A stretch of DNA of 64,000 nucleotides from Elymus sibiricus (lineage: Eukaryota > Streptophyta > Magnoliopsida > Poales > Poaceae): positions 237,313,366 to 237,377,365 of the forward strand of contig CM077676.1 in assembly GCA_039707655.1 (NCBI GenBank). The letters are read 5' to 3'. Every line of letters begins with the position of its first letter. Positions within the stretch are counted from its first letter, which is position 1. Positions 21,269 through 34,799 of this stretch are shown piece after piece. The notes below the pieces were generated by a model. That model searched no databases, was not told the DNA's origin, and saw only the letters and a program-made list of their open reading frames with translations. Both the position numbers and the translations under genes were made by a program.

Positions 21269-22818
21269 TGATACGTCTCCAATATAATTTTTGATTATTT
21301 CATGCTATTATATTATCAATCTTGGATGCTTTATATGCATTTTCATGCTATTTTATATTATTTTTTGGGACTAACCTATTAACTCAGTGCCCAGTGCCAG
21401 TTCTTGTTTTTTTGCTTGTTTTTGGCTTTTCAGAAAATCAATATCGAACGAAGTCCAAACGGAATAAAATCTTTAAAATGATTTTTTCTGAACCAGAAGG
21501 GACCCTAGAAGCTTCCGGAGGAGGCCAGAAGAGATACGAGAGAGCCACAAGCTCACAGGACGCGCCCCAGGGGGGTAGGCGCGCCCCCTGAGCTTGTGGG
21601 CCCCACGCAGCTCCGTTTGACCTAATTCCAAGCCTATAAATTCACATATATGCCCAAACCAACAGAGAGCCACCCGAAATAATTTTTCCACTGCCGCAAG
21701 CTTCTGTTCTTCAGCGATCCCATCTGGAGGCCTTTTCCGGTAATCTGCCGGAGGGGGAATCAATCACGGAGGGCTTCTACATCAACCTTGTTGCCCTTCC
21801 GATGATGTGTGAGTAGTTCACCACAGACCTACGGGTCCATAGCTAGTAGCTAGATGGCTTCTTCTCTCTTTTTGATCTTCAATACAATGTTCTCCTCAAT
21901 CTCTTTGGAGTTCTATCCGATGTAATCATCTTTTGCGGTGTGTTTGTTGGGATCCGATGAATTATGGGTTTATGATCAGATTATTCATTGAAAGTAATTG
22001 AGTCTTTTCTGAACTTTATTATGCATGATTATTATAGCTTTGTATTTCTCTCCGATCTATCTGTTTGGTTTGGCCAACTAGATTGATTTATCTTCAGTGG
22101 GAGAGGTGCTTTGTAGTGGGTTCAATCTTGCGGTGTCCTCACCCAGTGACAAAAGGGGACGAGGCACGTATTGTATTGTTGCTACTAAGGATAAAACGAT
22201 GGGGTTTATTCATATTGATTGAGTTTACTTTGTCTACATCATGTCATCTTGCTTAAGGCGTTACTCTGTTTGTCATGAACTTAACACCATAGATGCATGC
22301 TGGATAGCGGTCAATTGGTGGAGTAATAGTAGTAGATGCAGGCAGGAGTCGGTCTACTTGTCACGGACGTGATGCCTATATACATGATCATTGCCATGAA
22401 TACGTCATAACTATGCGATTTTCTATCAATTGTCCAACAGTAATTTGTTTACCCGCCGTATGCTATGTGTTCGAGAGAGAAGCCTCTAGTGAAAACTATG
22501 GCCCCCGGGTCTATTTAAACATATTATAAAAAAATACCTTGCTGCAATTTATTTACTTTTCTTTTGTTTTGCAATTTATATATCTACCTATACATGATTT
22601 GATCCTTGCAAGTAACGAGTTCAAGGGGATTGACAACCCTCTTGCCCGCGTTGGGTGCAAGTATTTTCTTTTGTGTGTGCAGGTGTTGTTCACTAGGGTT
22701 TGCGTCATTCTCCTTTTGGTTCAATAAACCTTGGTTCTCACTAAGGGAAATACTTATCTCTACTGTACTGCTTCACCCTTCCTCTTCGGGGAAAATCCAA
22801 CGCAACTCACAAGTAGTA
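21269..22818 (+). repeat. 3' LTR of Athila-type gypsy element (Sabrina-like)
   Basis: Starts TGATACGTCTCC directly after the PPT. It is 1550 bp and ends at AAGTAGTA, where the related solo LTR at 49178-50730 ends AAGTAGCA, so the terminal CA is mutated to TA. A TATA box (CCTATAAATT, 21633-21642) sits after a GC-rich U3 stretch. The next base belongs to a copia integrase, so the element adjoins or truncates that copia copy. Family name uncertain. Confidence 0.8.
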
Positions 22819-25421
22819 GTAACTCTTTTGGTTTGGTCATAGTTGATGATTTTTCTAGATTTTCGTGGGTGTTCTTTCTCGATGACAAATCGCAAGTACA
22901 AAAGATCTTCAAGAACTTCGCTAGGAAGGCCCAAAATCAATTTGAAATGAAGATCAAGAAGGTTCAGAGCGACTACGGGACGGAGTTCAAGAACGCCAAT
23001 GTGGATACCTTTCGTGACGAAGAAGGTACCTCACATGAGTTCTCGGCTACATACACACCTCAACAAAATGGAGTTGTTGAGAGGAAGAACTGTACTCTTA
23101 TCGAGATGCCAAAACACTTTTGGACGGAAGCAGTTGAGATGGCTTGTCATGCTACAAATCGGCTTTACCTTCACAAGCTTCTTGGCAAAATGGCATACGA
23201 GCTACTCACCGGTAACAAACCCCAAGTTGGATACTTTCGAGTATTTGGCTCAAAGTGTTACATTCTTGATAAGCATCGTTGTTCAAAATTTGCTCCTAAA
23301 TCTCATGAAGGCTTCCTACTCGGTAATGGATCAAACTCCCACACTTACCGTGTCTACAACAACTTCACTCGAAAAGTTGAAGAGACAGTAGATGTGAAGT
23401 TTGATGAATCTAATGGCTCGCAAGTCGAGCAATTGCCAGTTGATGTAGGAGACAAAGATCCTTCAGAAGCAATTCAAGACTTGTCTATTGGCAAGATTCG
23501 TCCCATGGAGGTGCAGGAAAGTACCTCGTCCGTTCAAGTGAAAGCCTCAACTTCACATCTAGGTGAACCGCATGTTGACATGGAGGCATCCACAAGTGGA
23601 ACACGTGAAGACGAAGGAAACGAGGAAGTACAAGAAGAAGAACCACCTCAACCTCCTTCTCCACCACCTCAAGAGAACGACAACGCCAATCACAATGAGG
23701 AAGACGATGACGATGAGGAAGCTTCACTACAACCCAAGCAAAAGCTACCTCGAGTTAGAGCAAGAATTGACAAGAATCATCCCGTTGAACAAATTCTTGG
23801 CGACATCAAATCCGGGAGAATCACTCGCTCTAAATCTTGTTTAGCTAACTTTTGTGAGCATTGCTCATTCATCTCTACTATTGAGCCTATGAAGGTTGAT
23901 GAAGCCCTCAAAGACCCCAATTGGGTGAATGCTATGGACGAAGAACTACACAACTTCGAGAGGAATCAAGTATGGACATTGGTTGAGAAGCCCAAAGATG
24001 AAAAAAACGTCATCGGAACCAAATGGGTGTTTCGGAACAAGCAAGATGAAGATGGACAAGTTGTATGCAACAAGGCTCGACTAGTGGCTCAAGGCTACAC
24101 ACAAGTCGAAGGTATCGACTATGGTGAGACCTATGCCCCCGTTGCTAGACTTGAGTCCATTCGCATTCTTCTTGCTTATGCCAATCACCATGATATCACC
24201 CTTTATCAAATGGATATTAAAACTGCTTTCTTAAATGGTGAAATTGAGGAGGAAGTTTATGTTAAACAACCTCCCGGCTTTGTTAATCCCAAGAAACCAA
24301 ACCATGTTTATAAACTTCATAAAGCTCTTTATGGTCTCAAACAAGCCCCTAGAGCTTGGTATAAATGCTTGACAAAGTTTCTTCTTGAAAAAGGTTTTGA
24401 AATTGGGAAAATTGATTCAACCTTATTCACTAAGAGAGTTAATGGTGAACTATTTGTATGCCAAATATATATTGATGATATCATATTTGGATCTACTGAC
24501 CCTCTCTTTAGTGAAAAGTTTGGAAGGTTAATGTCGGAAAAGTATGAGATGTCTATGATGTGTGAACTCAAATTCTTCCTTGGTTTGCAAATTAAGCAAA
24601 CTAGGGAGGGTACTTTTGTTTCTCAAACAAAGTACACCAAGGACTTATTCAAGAAGTTCAACATGCAAGAAAGCAAAGGTATGAAAACTCCCATGCCTAC
24701 CACCGGACATCTTGACTTGACAAAGGACGGCAAGCCCGTTGATCAAAAGTTTTATCGATCCATGATTGGTTCATTGCTATATCTATGTGCCTCCCGTCCC
24801 GACATTATGCTAAGTGTGTGCATGTGTGCACAATACCAAGCGGCACCAAAAGAGTGTCATCTCAAGGATGTGAAAAGAATTGTGAGATACTTGATACATA
24901 CACCAAATTTTGGCATTTGGTATCCCAAAGGATCTTCTTTCAAACTTGTTGGCTACTCCGACTCGGACTATGCCGGAGACAAGGTTGATAGAAAATCCAC
25001 TTCGGGTACATGTCAATTTCTTGGTAGATCTCTTGTGTCTTGGTCTTCCAAGAAGCAAAATTCGGTATCTCTATCCACCGCCGAAGCGGAATACATTAAA
25101 GCCGGATCTTGTTGTGCACACTTGTTATGGATGACACAAACTCTCAAAGATTATGGGATACATGTGAAACATGTTCCACATCTTTGTGACAATGAGAGTG
25201 CTATTAAGATTGCACACAATCCCGTACAACATTCTTGAACTAAGCATATTGAGGTTCGTCATCACTTCATTCGAGACCATGTTGCTAAAGGGGATATCGA
25301 TCTCAAACATGTTCGAACCGACAAGCAATTGGCGGATATCTTCACTAAACCTATTGATGAGAAGATATTTTATCATTTGAGAAGTGAGTTGAATGTCATT
25401 GATGCTTCCAACATGAACTAG
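22819..25421 (+). pseudogene. pol: copia pol: integrase, reverse transcriptase, RNase H; 5'-truncated, one nonsense
   Basis: The frame (open from 22731, but homologous only from about 22818) starts inside the integrase core. The catalytic residues are visible: Asp in VDDFSRFSW, Asp in QSDYGTEF, Glu in [11 protein letters not shown] long acidic linker follows ([10 protein letters not shown], then an Asp/Glu run). RT starts near [12 protein letters not shown], with [12 protein letters not shown] and the active-site motif YIDDIIFGS. RNase H follows with YSDSDYAGD and [14 protein letters not shown] at 25236-25238 (probably from CGA Arg, within HSRTKHI) breaks the end of RNase H. The frame is open again to TAG at 25419-25421, with the usual DIFTKP motif. 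The zinc-binding half of integrase is missing. Confidence 0.9.
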
Positions 25422-26000
25422 AAACTCACTTGGATGCATGCAAGGGCATGAGCTTTTATGACTAATCCTTGATGATTCTCTTATGATGATTATTTCATAT
25501 CTTGGATACCTTGCTCCCTTGTATTGCATCTAATCCCTTGTAGGTACTTGGATATACACCATCCCACAAGTTTGCTCGCAAACTCCTACTTTGAGCAAAC
25601 AAAATTGGACCAAGTATCTGGACCCATCTTGGTGTGCCTAAGGAACAAGACAACTTAACATATCCTTTGAACAATATATGACTATATTCTTCACTCTTGT
25701 CGTTTTGGATATACATGTTGTTCATTGCAAGACTAAACCATGTAGGAAGATGAACTACAAACGGAAAGGATAGCTCCCAACTTCACAATATGAGCATCCA
25801 CAATAAGTTTAACTACATAATGAAGATCAACACCAAAACCCAATGTAAGTCATCACACCTTAGAGAAGATTTACTCAAAATCATGAGATAAAGTAGGTCA
25901 ACAAGATGTGAATACATTGAAATGCTTAAACAAAAAATGGTAACCCCATTTTGAGCTTAGCGATGAGTATGACCTATGATCAAGTGCCCTCACTTACTCC
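25422..26000 (+). other. Copia 3' region downstream of pol, part 1
   Basis: Non-coding. The end (25920-25990) matches the inverted spacer of the tandem elements around 8600-8680, which ties the two copia lineages together. ACTCC at 25996-26000 is the TSD of the following solo LTR. Confidence 0.7.
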
Positions 26001-29000
26001 TATAACTCCCAATATGCGGTCCTATCCTCGAGGAACTTGGAATTCCCGCCAAGGATAGAAGCGCAAATCAGAGACGCTTCGCAAGGTGGATATCATTACA
26101 ACATACCATGTACTGAATAGATGATAATACCAGATAAAGGCTTACACTCAACACAAGCTACAGCAGAATACATCAATACATCAATACATAGCAATCATCG
26201 TACAGAAGAGCAGGATCCGACTACGGATGAAATCAAATGAAAGAAGAACGACATCCACCCTGCTAATCCTCGGCTGCCAACCGAGAAACCATCCTATGAT
26301 CGACAAAGAAGAAGAAGCAGAAGAAGAACTCCAAAAGCAAACATGCATCGCTCTCATGTCAAAGCACCGCTTTACGTGTACCAGCACCTGTTGTTGTACT
26401 AATCGGTGAGCCACGAGGACTCAGTAATCCCATTACCATGGGTATCAAGACTAGCAAAACTTAGTCCATCACAAACTCTCACGATCAGCGTTGGAAAGAC
26501 CTCAACCTCGAGATAGCCCGAAGTATCCTAGGAATCCCAGTGCACAAGACATTTCGACAATGGTAAAACAAAACTAGCAAGACCTCCCGGCGTGCCGACA
26601 GCCCCATAGGAGCCGCGTATCTCGTTCTCAGGCCACGACCGGATGTGAAAGCCTACGAGTAAAACCAATCCTCGAGTTGCCCCGTGCTGGCCCCGCAGTC
26701 TGCCCGTTTCGGACCAACACTCATGTGGAGCACTGCCCCGGGGTTGTTGATTAATTATCCATGGGGCTAGCAGGTCCTTATGCAAGTTTTAGTTGTTATT
26801 AGGCAAATATAAAACCAAAGTTGGGTCTTCCTGGAAGAGTTTTATTCAAAGCGAACTGTCAAGAGGGCCCATAAACCCCGAGCATGTTAGAACGCTAACC
26901 AAGGAACATAACACCGGTATGATAGAAAATAGGGCGGCATGAGTGGAACAAAACACCAGGCAAAAGACAGAGCCTTCCACACACAACCAAGTATATATAT
27001 GCATTAATTAAATAAGAGATATTGTGATATCTCATGATATCCATGTCCCAACATGGAACAAACTGCAACTGCACCTGCAACTAGCAACGCTATAAGAGGG
27101 GCTGAGCAAAGTGGTAACATAGCCAAACAACGGTTTGCTAGGTAGTGGAGGTTAGAGGCTTATCATGGCAATTAGAAGGCTGACAAACAAGTGGTAGGTA
27201 GAAAGACATAGCGATAACATCGAGACAATTAGCAAGCAAAGATAGTAGTGATATCCAAGGTAATGGTCATCTTGCCTGAAATCCCGCTTGGAAGAAGATC
27301 GAACCCATGAAGTAATCGAACACGCGTAGTCGAACGAATCCTCACACTCGCAACGTTACCGGGAACTATCGAGACGAAGCACAACCGAAAAGAAGCAAAC
27401 AACATGGTAAACACACATATCACACCCATGGCATGATGCACAAGCAAGTATGATGCATGACAAGATTAAATGTTGTTACTCATGGCAAGAGGTGAAGCAC
27501 AATAAAACTACCAATCTAGGCAATTTAAATGAGGCCGGAAACAACACATAACAATTCCGGAAATTCCCCATGTGCAAATTTTGAAATTGGTACTGTTTTG
27601 AATTAAACACAATTTTATAGTTGTTAAACATGCAAGGTAAGTGCACCATGTTATTCTACACATTTTTCTAGTCAAGTTACATACATAATTTATTTAATTC
27701 GGAGCTACGGTCTAAAAGATATGAAATAAACCATTTTAGCATGTAATTTATGCATATAAATGCAAACAGCAATTTAAATGTTTTAAACATGTGAGAGAGT
27801 TGCATATTATGAAACTACACGAAATTCAAAGCATTTTACATATGTAATTCATTTTAATCCAATGCACGGTTATTTAGTTATTAAATGCATGAGGATGACA
27901 CATTCAAGTTATATGCAATTTTATGAAAATGTTGACATAAAGCATGATATGAAGCATTTGTCGCCATGACGGAAAGAAAGGGGTGTCATGGCGACAGAAA
28001 CGGTGCCACGGCAACGTTCCGGTGATCCGGCAACTCATTGAGATACCGGTGCGAAGAAACAAGTGTGGATGTGAGTGTGCGAGAGCGACGGGGAGTGATC
28101 CCGGATACCGGGTGTCCCACGTGTCGGTGGCATGGCAAACGAGGATCGTGCACGTAATAATTCGGACACGGTGCAAACACAAGCATCTCATACAACATAT
28201 GCATTCGTCCACGGGCGGTCGTCTCGGCGTTATGCCTTCGAAGCGTGTGTTTCGAAGCGGATCGAGTCATCAACCGAAGTAGATGTTCACGGTTCGTCGT
28301 GGGAAGTAGGGGGTACATGTCTCGGAGAGGGACTTGACGAATCCGATGTCTTCTAGGGTCGTCGTGAACTTGATGTTGTGGTACTTAGCGGTCTCGGCGA
28401 CGGTAGTCGTACACGTTCCGTAGATGTTCGGGGTCGTCGGTAGAGGTACTTGGCGCATCGTTGTGGTACTTGGCGAAAACCCCGGAGACGATGCTTGACG
28501 GTCCGGGTACGGGTCTTGGCGGTCTAGAGGCGTCGGTGTTCCGGGGTACTTGGCGAATCTCCATTACTGGTAAGCTTGCACGTGCAACGCACGTCTCGAC
28601 TAATATTACGACCATATATGAAAATCCACTTGTGTATGTGAAAGGATAATTTGATGGTAGTAGTAAAGAAATATTCCAAACGAATTGTTGGGTTGATAAG
28701 GTTCATTTTTCACATAAAACCTATTGCATTCTTATTTCAAACAATTAGTAGCCTTCTTATTTCTATGAATCTTGAAGAACACATTTAAGTACTCATGTAC
28801 ATCCACTGTTTATCCATTCTTTAACTCTTCTTGTAGTATGATTATTTTCTTACAAATCCTACTTTCCATAACCTTCTTTATGTTTTGACGCCATTGTTTC
28901 AACCAACTCCGTTGAATGCCACGGGTCTATGGAGTAGGGGAACAACTGCTCTCTAAGAAATGTCATCCTTTTAATCCTAACTAATAAACGTGCACGCAAC

Positions 29001-29225
29001 GCACGTCTTGACAAATATAAATGTTAATAACCACTATAAATGTTAATAATCATTATATTAGCAAACCAACCTATGGTTGAATGGTTAAGAGGACAATGGT
29101 AACACCAACCCACCAGAGTTCAAGTAAATTTTAAATGTTTTGCTAACTGCAATAACATAACCACTACAAATGTTAATAACTATTGTATTATTGGATGTTG
29201 TACATTTTCACTAAAATTTTAAATA

Positions 29226-29622
29226 CTCTCTCCATCCACATATATATGGTCTAATACATTTTTCGAGGTTATCTTTGTCCACAGGTTAGCACAATAATAC
29301 TCCCTCTGTTCCTAAATATAAGTCTTTGTAGAGATCTCACTATGGACTACATACGAAGCAAAATGAGTGAATCTACACTCTAAAATGCATCTATATACAT
29401 CCATATGTGGTCCATAGTGAAATCTCTACAAAGACTTATATTTAGGAATGGAGGGAGCATATGACATGCATGTTACACAAAGCATACCATCAAATTCGTA
29501 TGTGAAAGGAGTTTCTAATGATATAATTTTTATATCATACATCTCATATACTAATAATTTTATCATTGGTCAAGGCTACCTTGAAAAACGTATGAGGCCC
29601 TATATATGTGGGACGGAGGGAG
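29226..29622. mobile_element. Stowaway-type MITE hosting a second MITE
   Basis: Left end CTCTCTCCATCCACATATAT after TA (29224-29225); right end ATATATGTGGGACGGAGGGAG before TA (29623-29624). The inner arms (CTAATACATTTTTCGAGG and CCTTGAAAAACGTATGAGG) pair over a further 20 bp or so. The element is interrupted by the MITE at 29300-29457. Without it the length is about 240 bp. Confidence 0.7.
29300..29457. mobile_element. Stowaway-type MITE, 158 bp, nested
   Basis: Starts CTCCCTCTGTTCCTAAATAT after TA (29298-29299) and ends ATATTTAGGAATGGAGGGAG, followed by CA where TA is expected. The arms pair over most of the length: AAGTCTTTGTAGAGATCTCA against TGAAATCTCTACAAAGACTT. This is a common Triticeae Stowaway type. 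Confidence 0.85.
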
Positions 29623-30724
29623 TATATCACACGCACTAAAAATATTAGAAATATCTCTCAACAAAAAAATTATTTGTTTGAAACAAATGCTCCAGTAAAT
29701 ATTTTTAGCCATTGTTTAGATCATACATAGTGTTGTGGAAACTCTACCGCTGCAAGGTTATCAAATATTATCTACTCCAACACATGGATAAAATAGAGCA
29801 GTTCATAGCAAGGTGGAGCACCAGTTCCTCTACATGCTTATGCGTCTTTATCCAGAGTCAATCAAAATTATAAGTCTTCCACTGCACATGTAATAGGTCA
29901 GAGTGTCAACAGTTTAGAAATGGGGATAACAATCATATTCAGAAGAAACTTAAAAGAACATAATCAGATTGTTTTTTTACACACTGGTAACATTTATTTG
30001 GGATGAGAAATTGCTTTAACATGATAGGTGGACATTACTCCAAAAATAAAATGAAAAGGCGGCAAGAGTGCAATCTGAATATCTTTGAATATGTGACTGA
30101 AAATTTCGACTACCTATAACTGATTTATAAAACATGTCAATAAAAATTGTAACGCTTGCAAGATATCCTGTATAAGCAGTGCAATCTCTCGTTCCATAAC
30201 CAGAAAATAAAACTGTCATATGATAGGATTAAGGTAATAAATGGCATCAAATACTTTGTTAAGAAAACATCATATCATATGATTAAGTCTCCTACCTGGC
30301 TATTTGTTCATTCTGCTCCCTTGAGCTCCTCTTTAGTACAAGAGTGATTATTTGAGAAAAATATTCCCAGTACAAGGGACATTTTAGTAGATCTAGGGAA
30401 GCAAAAACATTACCATGAATATGTCCGTTTTAGAATCGAAAAATCATAAAGTATAATTCACATCGAAGGTAGACATCATAGAGTTATCGGCCTCTTGCCC
30501 CATTGGTAATGCACACATTTACACTTCTGGTTGGCTACAACTGTAACCGGCGTAGCTTTCCGTGGGTGTCCACGCTGGCGAACCTTGCAGAATAGAGCAA
30601 TGCAAAGAACCTCCGTTCTTTAGTGCCACTTATTATTATCCGGGCGTCTACTAGTTGGCCTCTAATGACCTTAAGACCATCATTCGCTATGGATGTAACA
30701 CCTCCCACCAGACTTTTTTTTTGT

Positions 30725-30756
<32 letters not shown>
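30725..30756. repeat. Homopolymer run of 32 G
   Basis: An uninterrupted run of 32 guanines, preceded by a T-rich run. It may be genuine slippage, a G-quadruplex-prone tract or a sequencing/assembly error. Its true length is uncertain. Confidence 0.9.
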
Positions 30757-30757
<1 letters not shown>

Positions 30758-32278
30758 GTCCACTTCCTGATAATAGAATCTGCACAACCAAACATTAGAA
30801 GTATTAGCTCAGGACATGAAGCATGCATAAATAGAGGTATGCAAATAAGTGCAGTAAATTATTTAGGGAATCTAAAGAGATCTTTGTCACTCTCAGGCAA
30901 AATCCAAAGTCTTATCGGAAGGATTGTAAGCTGACAACATCTCAGTTAGGTTCAGAAGGGCCTCTAGTGAAACAATGAGCAGAAAAATATGCAATAGACA
31001 CACACTTAGTACGTTGTCCTACAAAAATGGTAATCAGACATTGCAACTCATGTCAAGAAAAATGTAAATCTATTATAGCAACACATTCAGCAAATCATCA
31101 CATATGAAAAGATCTTTGTTACTGTCAGGCATATCACACATACTTAAGTCTCTTCAGAAGGCTTGTAAACTAACAATATCTTAGTTACCTTTCGAAGGAC
31201 CTCTAGTGTAGGAGTGAGCAGAAAACATATGCAATAGGCACACACTTAGTACGTCGTGAACAAGGGAATAGGAGAAGCACAACTGCTGATGCAGTCGGTT
31301 CATACATATAATTTCTGAACTGTGAACACAGAACAGAACCTTACTAGAATCTGAAATTTAATACAAAAATGTTAACCAAACCTTACAAGGAGCTGAAAGT
31401 GCATATATACCAAAATTAGCAGGGCTACTTCTTCCACTTCCAAAATCAACAAACATCTAAATGTTATCGATGTCTTCTCTCGACTCTGGGAAGAATTAGG
31501 TGAAGCTGCAGTAGCTAACAAGCATCTAAACGTTTTTCTTATTTCGCATAGTTCACATGAACAACATTACAACTGCACTGAATGGTGAACTTGCAATCTG
31601 CTGACAATGAAATGTACAAAAACTTATTTTATACATCAAGAGTTGTCATTTAAAGATCAAGATGGCTCCTAGGTGACTACAGGCTGTAGAGGAAAGGACT
31701 TACAATTGTTAGTGCAAATAAAAAATATTCAATTGTTTTTCCATTAACTGCATAGGCATTCATACCATCCATTCATTCCAGGTACCTAATAACAGAACAG
31801 GTTACTTAAGTTATGAAGTAAACGTGCACGCGCAATGCGCGTCTTTGTCTCAACCAATATAGATTCAACAAAAACGTATGACATGGCTGTTAATAACCAT
31901 AGAAATATCAGTATCCTAGTCATGTCCACACAATAGAATGGTAGTCCAATAGCATAGACAATACTTATGCTCGGAGATGTTCTTCAACCTGCGGTTGCGA
32001 GTTCTCAGTGAACTTATTCCTACAATAGACTGAAACGCATAACCTGAAGCAAACATATGTGTGATATGGCTACTGAATTCATCCTGCACACTCTTATTCG
32101 CGGTGATCATGAAAAAAGAAACATCTCTTAAGCTTACATGGTCCAAAACAGAAAGTAGAAAGTATTGGCGGGCACTGACTTTAAAAGGCAAACAGAGCAC
32201 TTTACTAGAATAAGATAACCACTACCAGGTGACACCTCAGTAAATACAAAATGCTTAAGACAGTGAAATGAATAATAC

Positions 32279-32340
32279 CTATCAGAGTCTTTACATCTGA
32301 AGTGTTATTTTCCTTGTCAATCTCACATATCACTTGGTCC
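32279..32340 (-). pseudogene. Exon-like fragment in the Helitron
   Basis: A 62-nt open stretch on the minus strand bounded by CTGTAG (acceptor) and GTATTATT (donor). In its open phase it translates as DQVICEIDKENNTSDVKTLI. I do not recognise the protein. With the stretch at 33771-33937 it suggests part of a captured host gene. Single short exons of this kind can also arise by chance. Confidence 0.3.
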
Positions 32341-33770
32341 CTACAGAGGGGAAATACCATAGTTCCATATTAAGCTATATTTTTTATAACAACAGCTAAA
32401 AAGAAACCAAAACCTTGTAAAACAAACAGTTTTTTTTCAACAATGTAAAGCAAAAAAACACCACTCTACATTGAGAACCACAACTATCCATTTCAATTCA
32501 GACCTTTGTACTGTACTACTGTATCGCTACGACAAAAAAGTGAATGACGGCACATAATCGAAACAAGAAACTGAAAATGTTCTACCCCTTTACATATTAC
32601 TCCTCTATTCTTTTAACATCAAGGATATAACTAAATGCAGAATATGCAGAGTAATAGGTTCAAGTCTTCAAGAACTACATGCAGAAATATATGCTATATA
32701 CACAATCTGTTTTGTATATACAGAATCCGAGACTATCAAGAGACGGACTGTACAGAAGTATCGCTAGCACCACTTCCATAATGAAAGCATAAATCGATAG
32801 GATCCCATACTAACCATAATTGATGAAAGTAATAGAATAAATATACGTCAATTGAGGGCCTAGAATAGCTAAATGCACCTCTAAAGTGCTGCATTACAGT
32901 AATCTGCAAATAAAAATCATGTTATTTACCTGATTTGAGTTAATCTTCTATACCCTCATATCTGTAAAGAAAGTAGTAACAGCATGGAGAAAAAAGTTCA
33001 TTACATATTCTTAATAGTATAAAGTAAGCATAAGATCTTTCACTGGTCCCTAATATCCATAACACAAAGATCTGGTTAAGATATAACAATGTAAACATTA
33101 ATCCATGTTGTTTATCTGATTCGAGCAAATCTTTCTATTGTACTTCTGCAGGAATAACATGTACAGAAGATATGATACATTTAGTACAAAAGATATGTAA
33201 GCAGCTGAATTGTTAGTCTAAAATGTTCTGAAATGCATGTTTCTGTCAAGTGGCAGTCCCACCAATTCAGGGATGTGAACGAATTACTTTCAATCTAAAA
33301 ATTAAATCGAAGACAATGATTTAGATTGTCTAAAACTCAATTAATAAAGCTTGCTAGCCATCGTAGTTTAACAAAGCTTCTACAGAATGGAAGCTTATTA
33401 CAGTGGGATCAGATATGATGCTTATGCAAGTGTTGTCGTGGTAGTTTCAGGGAAAGAAAATCAGGGAAAAGTGTAGAATCGGTGCGTGCAATAAATCCGA
33501 ATTAAGAGATGTTACCGTAGATCAGAAAAAATGCCAATGCAATTATGCCACGATGTGAAGCACTCCAATCAAATTCCTCATATCTTGCAAGTTGTTTGTA
33601 AAAAAATAGATCTACGATATATTTAAGAAACTCCACTGGAATCTAAATGGAAGAATTTTGCACCTAAACTGCATAATGGAATAATCCCATAAAGAAAGCA
33701 TTTGGATTTGTATCTATAAATTGCTTGGGGAGGGACGTAAACTTTAGAATGATTTAGAAAACGAACTTAC

Positions 33771-33937
33771 CGTGGCGACCTTGTCAACATCCATATAAAT
33801 TAGGTTCTCTTTAAACATTAAGCTCAAGGCTAATATGAAATCCTCTTCTTGTTCAGAGACTTCCTGTAGATTCTTCCTCCTGCCATCGCCTATCCCATCA
33901 TCCACTGCCGGGCGAGTAAATCCGCCATCTCCATTGG
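33771..33937 (-). pseudogene. Exon-like fragment in the Helitron, upstream piece
   Basis: A 167-nt open stretch bounded by CTTTCTGCAG (a strong acceptor with pyrimidine tract) and GTAAGT (a consensus donor). The encoded segment includes EVSEQEEDFILALSLMF and MDVDKVAT, with the mixed composition of a real protein. Upstream, to about 34500, is GC-rich DNA that could be the 5' exon of the captured gene. The function is not recognised. Confidence 0.4.
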
Positions 33938-34530
33938 CTGCAGAAAGGAGAGAGAGATGAGAATTAGCGACACAAGAGAGAGGACAGATACATGGGAAAG
34001 AGGGGATCAAGGCCGTTGTGTCTGCGGGGTCTAGCTCGAGACCTCGCATGGTGGAGAGAGCGGCGTTAGAGATAGGAATGGCGGCATGGGGGAGGGGAGG
34101 GGAAGCCCCCGACGGGCCGCGTCGCGGCGTGGCGTGTAGGGAGGTGGTGTTGCAGTGAGCAGATGTGTGGCGCCGCCGATGGAGGGCGCGCTTGGGCGCA
34201 GCGAGCGCCACGGGGGTGAGGTTGCTCCCTGGGCGGTGCGGTGGAGGTTGCTAGTTTTGCGCGGCGTGGAGGCTGCTACCCGAGCGTCCACGTCCTCGGC
34301 GACGGTGGCACGTCCCGCGCGGCTCTCGCCGGGTACGACCTATCTAGAGGTGGAGTGGTCGGTGGTGACGCAAGGATCTGCAGCCGGACAGGCGGCAGTC
34401 CCGGCGAGGTGAGGGGTAGCAGGAGGCGGCGACGGGAGGACCTATGGCTGGACATGCGTGGGGTGCGTGGGGGACAGTTTTCTTTTCGAGGGAGGGGGTG
34501 CGGGACATTTAGAGTCGAGACTGGATTGGG

Positions 34531-34799
34531 TAAAGCATGGTTAATAATATAGCCGTCCACGTCATCTATAGCCAATCTAAAAGCCCATTAGTATAATAGC
34601 TGCTGGCTATATATACTATATATTTAATGCTTGACCCCACTTTCTTCTCTCACAAAGTGTATTGGAGCTCGTGCTGTAGCTGGCTACAAGTTTACAACCC
34701 ACTCCTCTTCTCTCTCCTCTCCTCTCTCCTCCACATCATCATAAATCTGTGGTGACAACTCTTATAGCCCGCTTATGTCACCCTATTATACTTGCTCTA
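34531..34799. mobile_element. MITE-like element
   Basis: The ends TAAAGCATGGTTAATA and TATTATACTTGCTCTA form imperfect terminal inverted repeats (TAGAGCA(A/T)G type). Repeated GGCTATA/TATAGCC words lie inside each end. This looks like a widespread grass MITE, but superfamily and TSD are not clear. Confidence 0.45.

Noticed and set aside
22731..22818. Start of the copia pol frame in the Athila-type LTR
   Set aside because: The frame is open by chance across the junction; the first 29 or so codons come from LTR sequence and are not part of pol.
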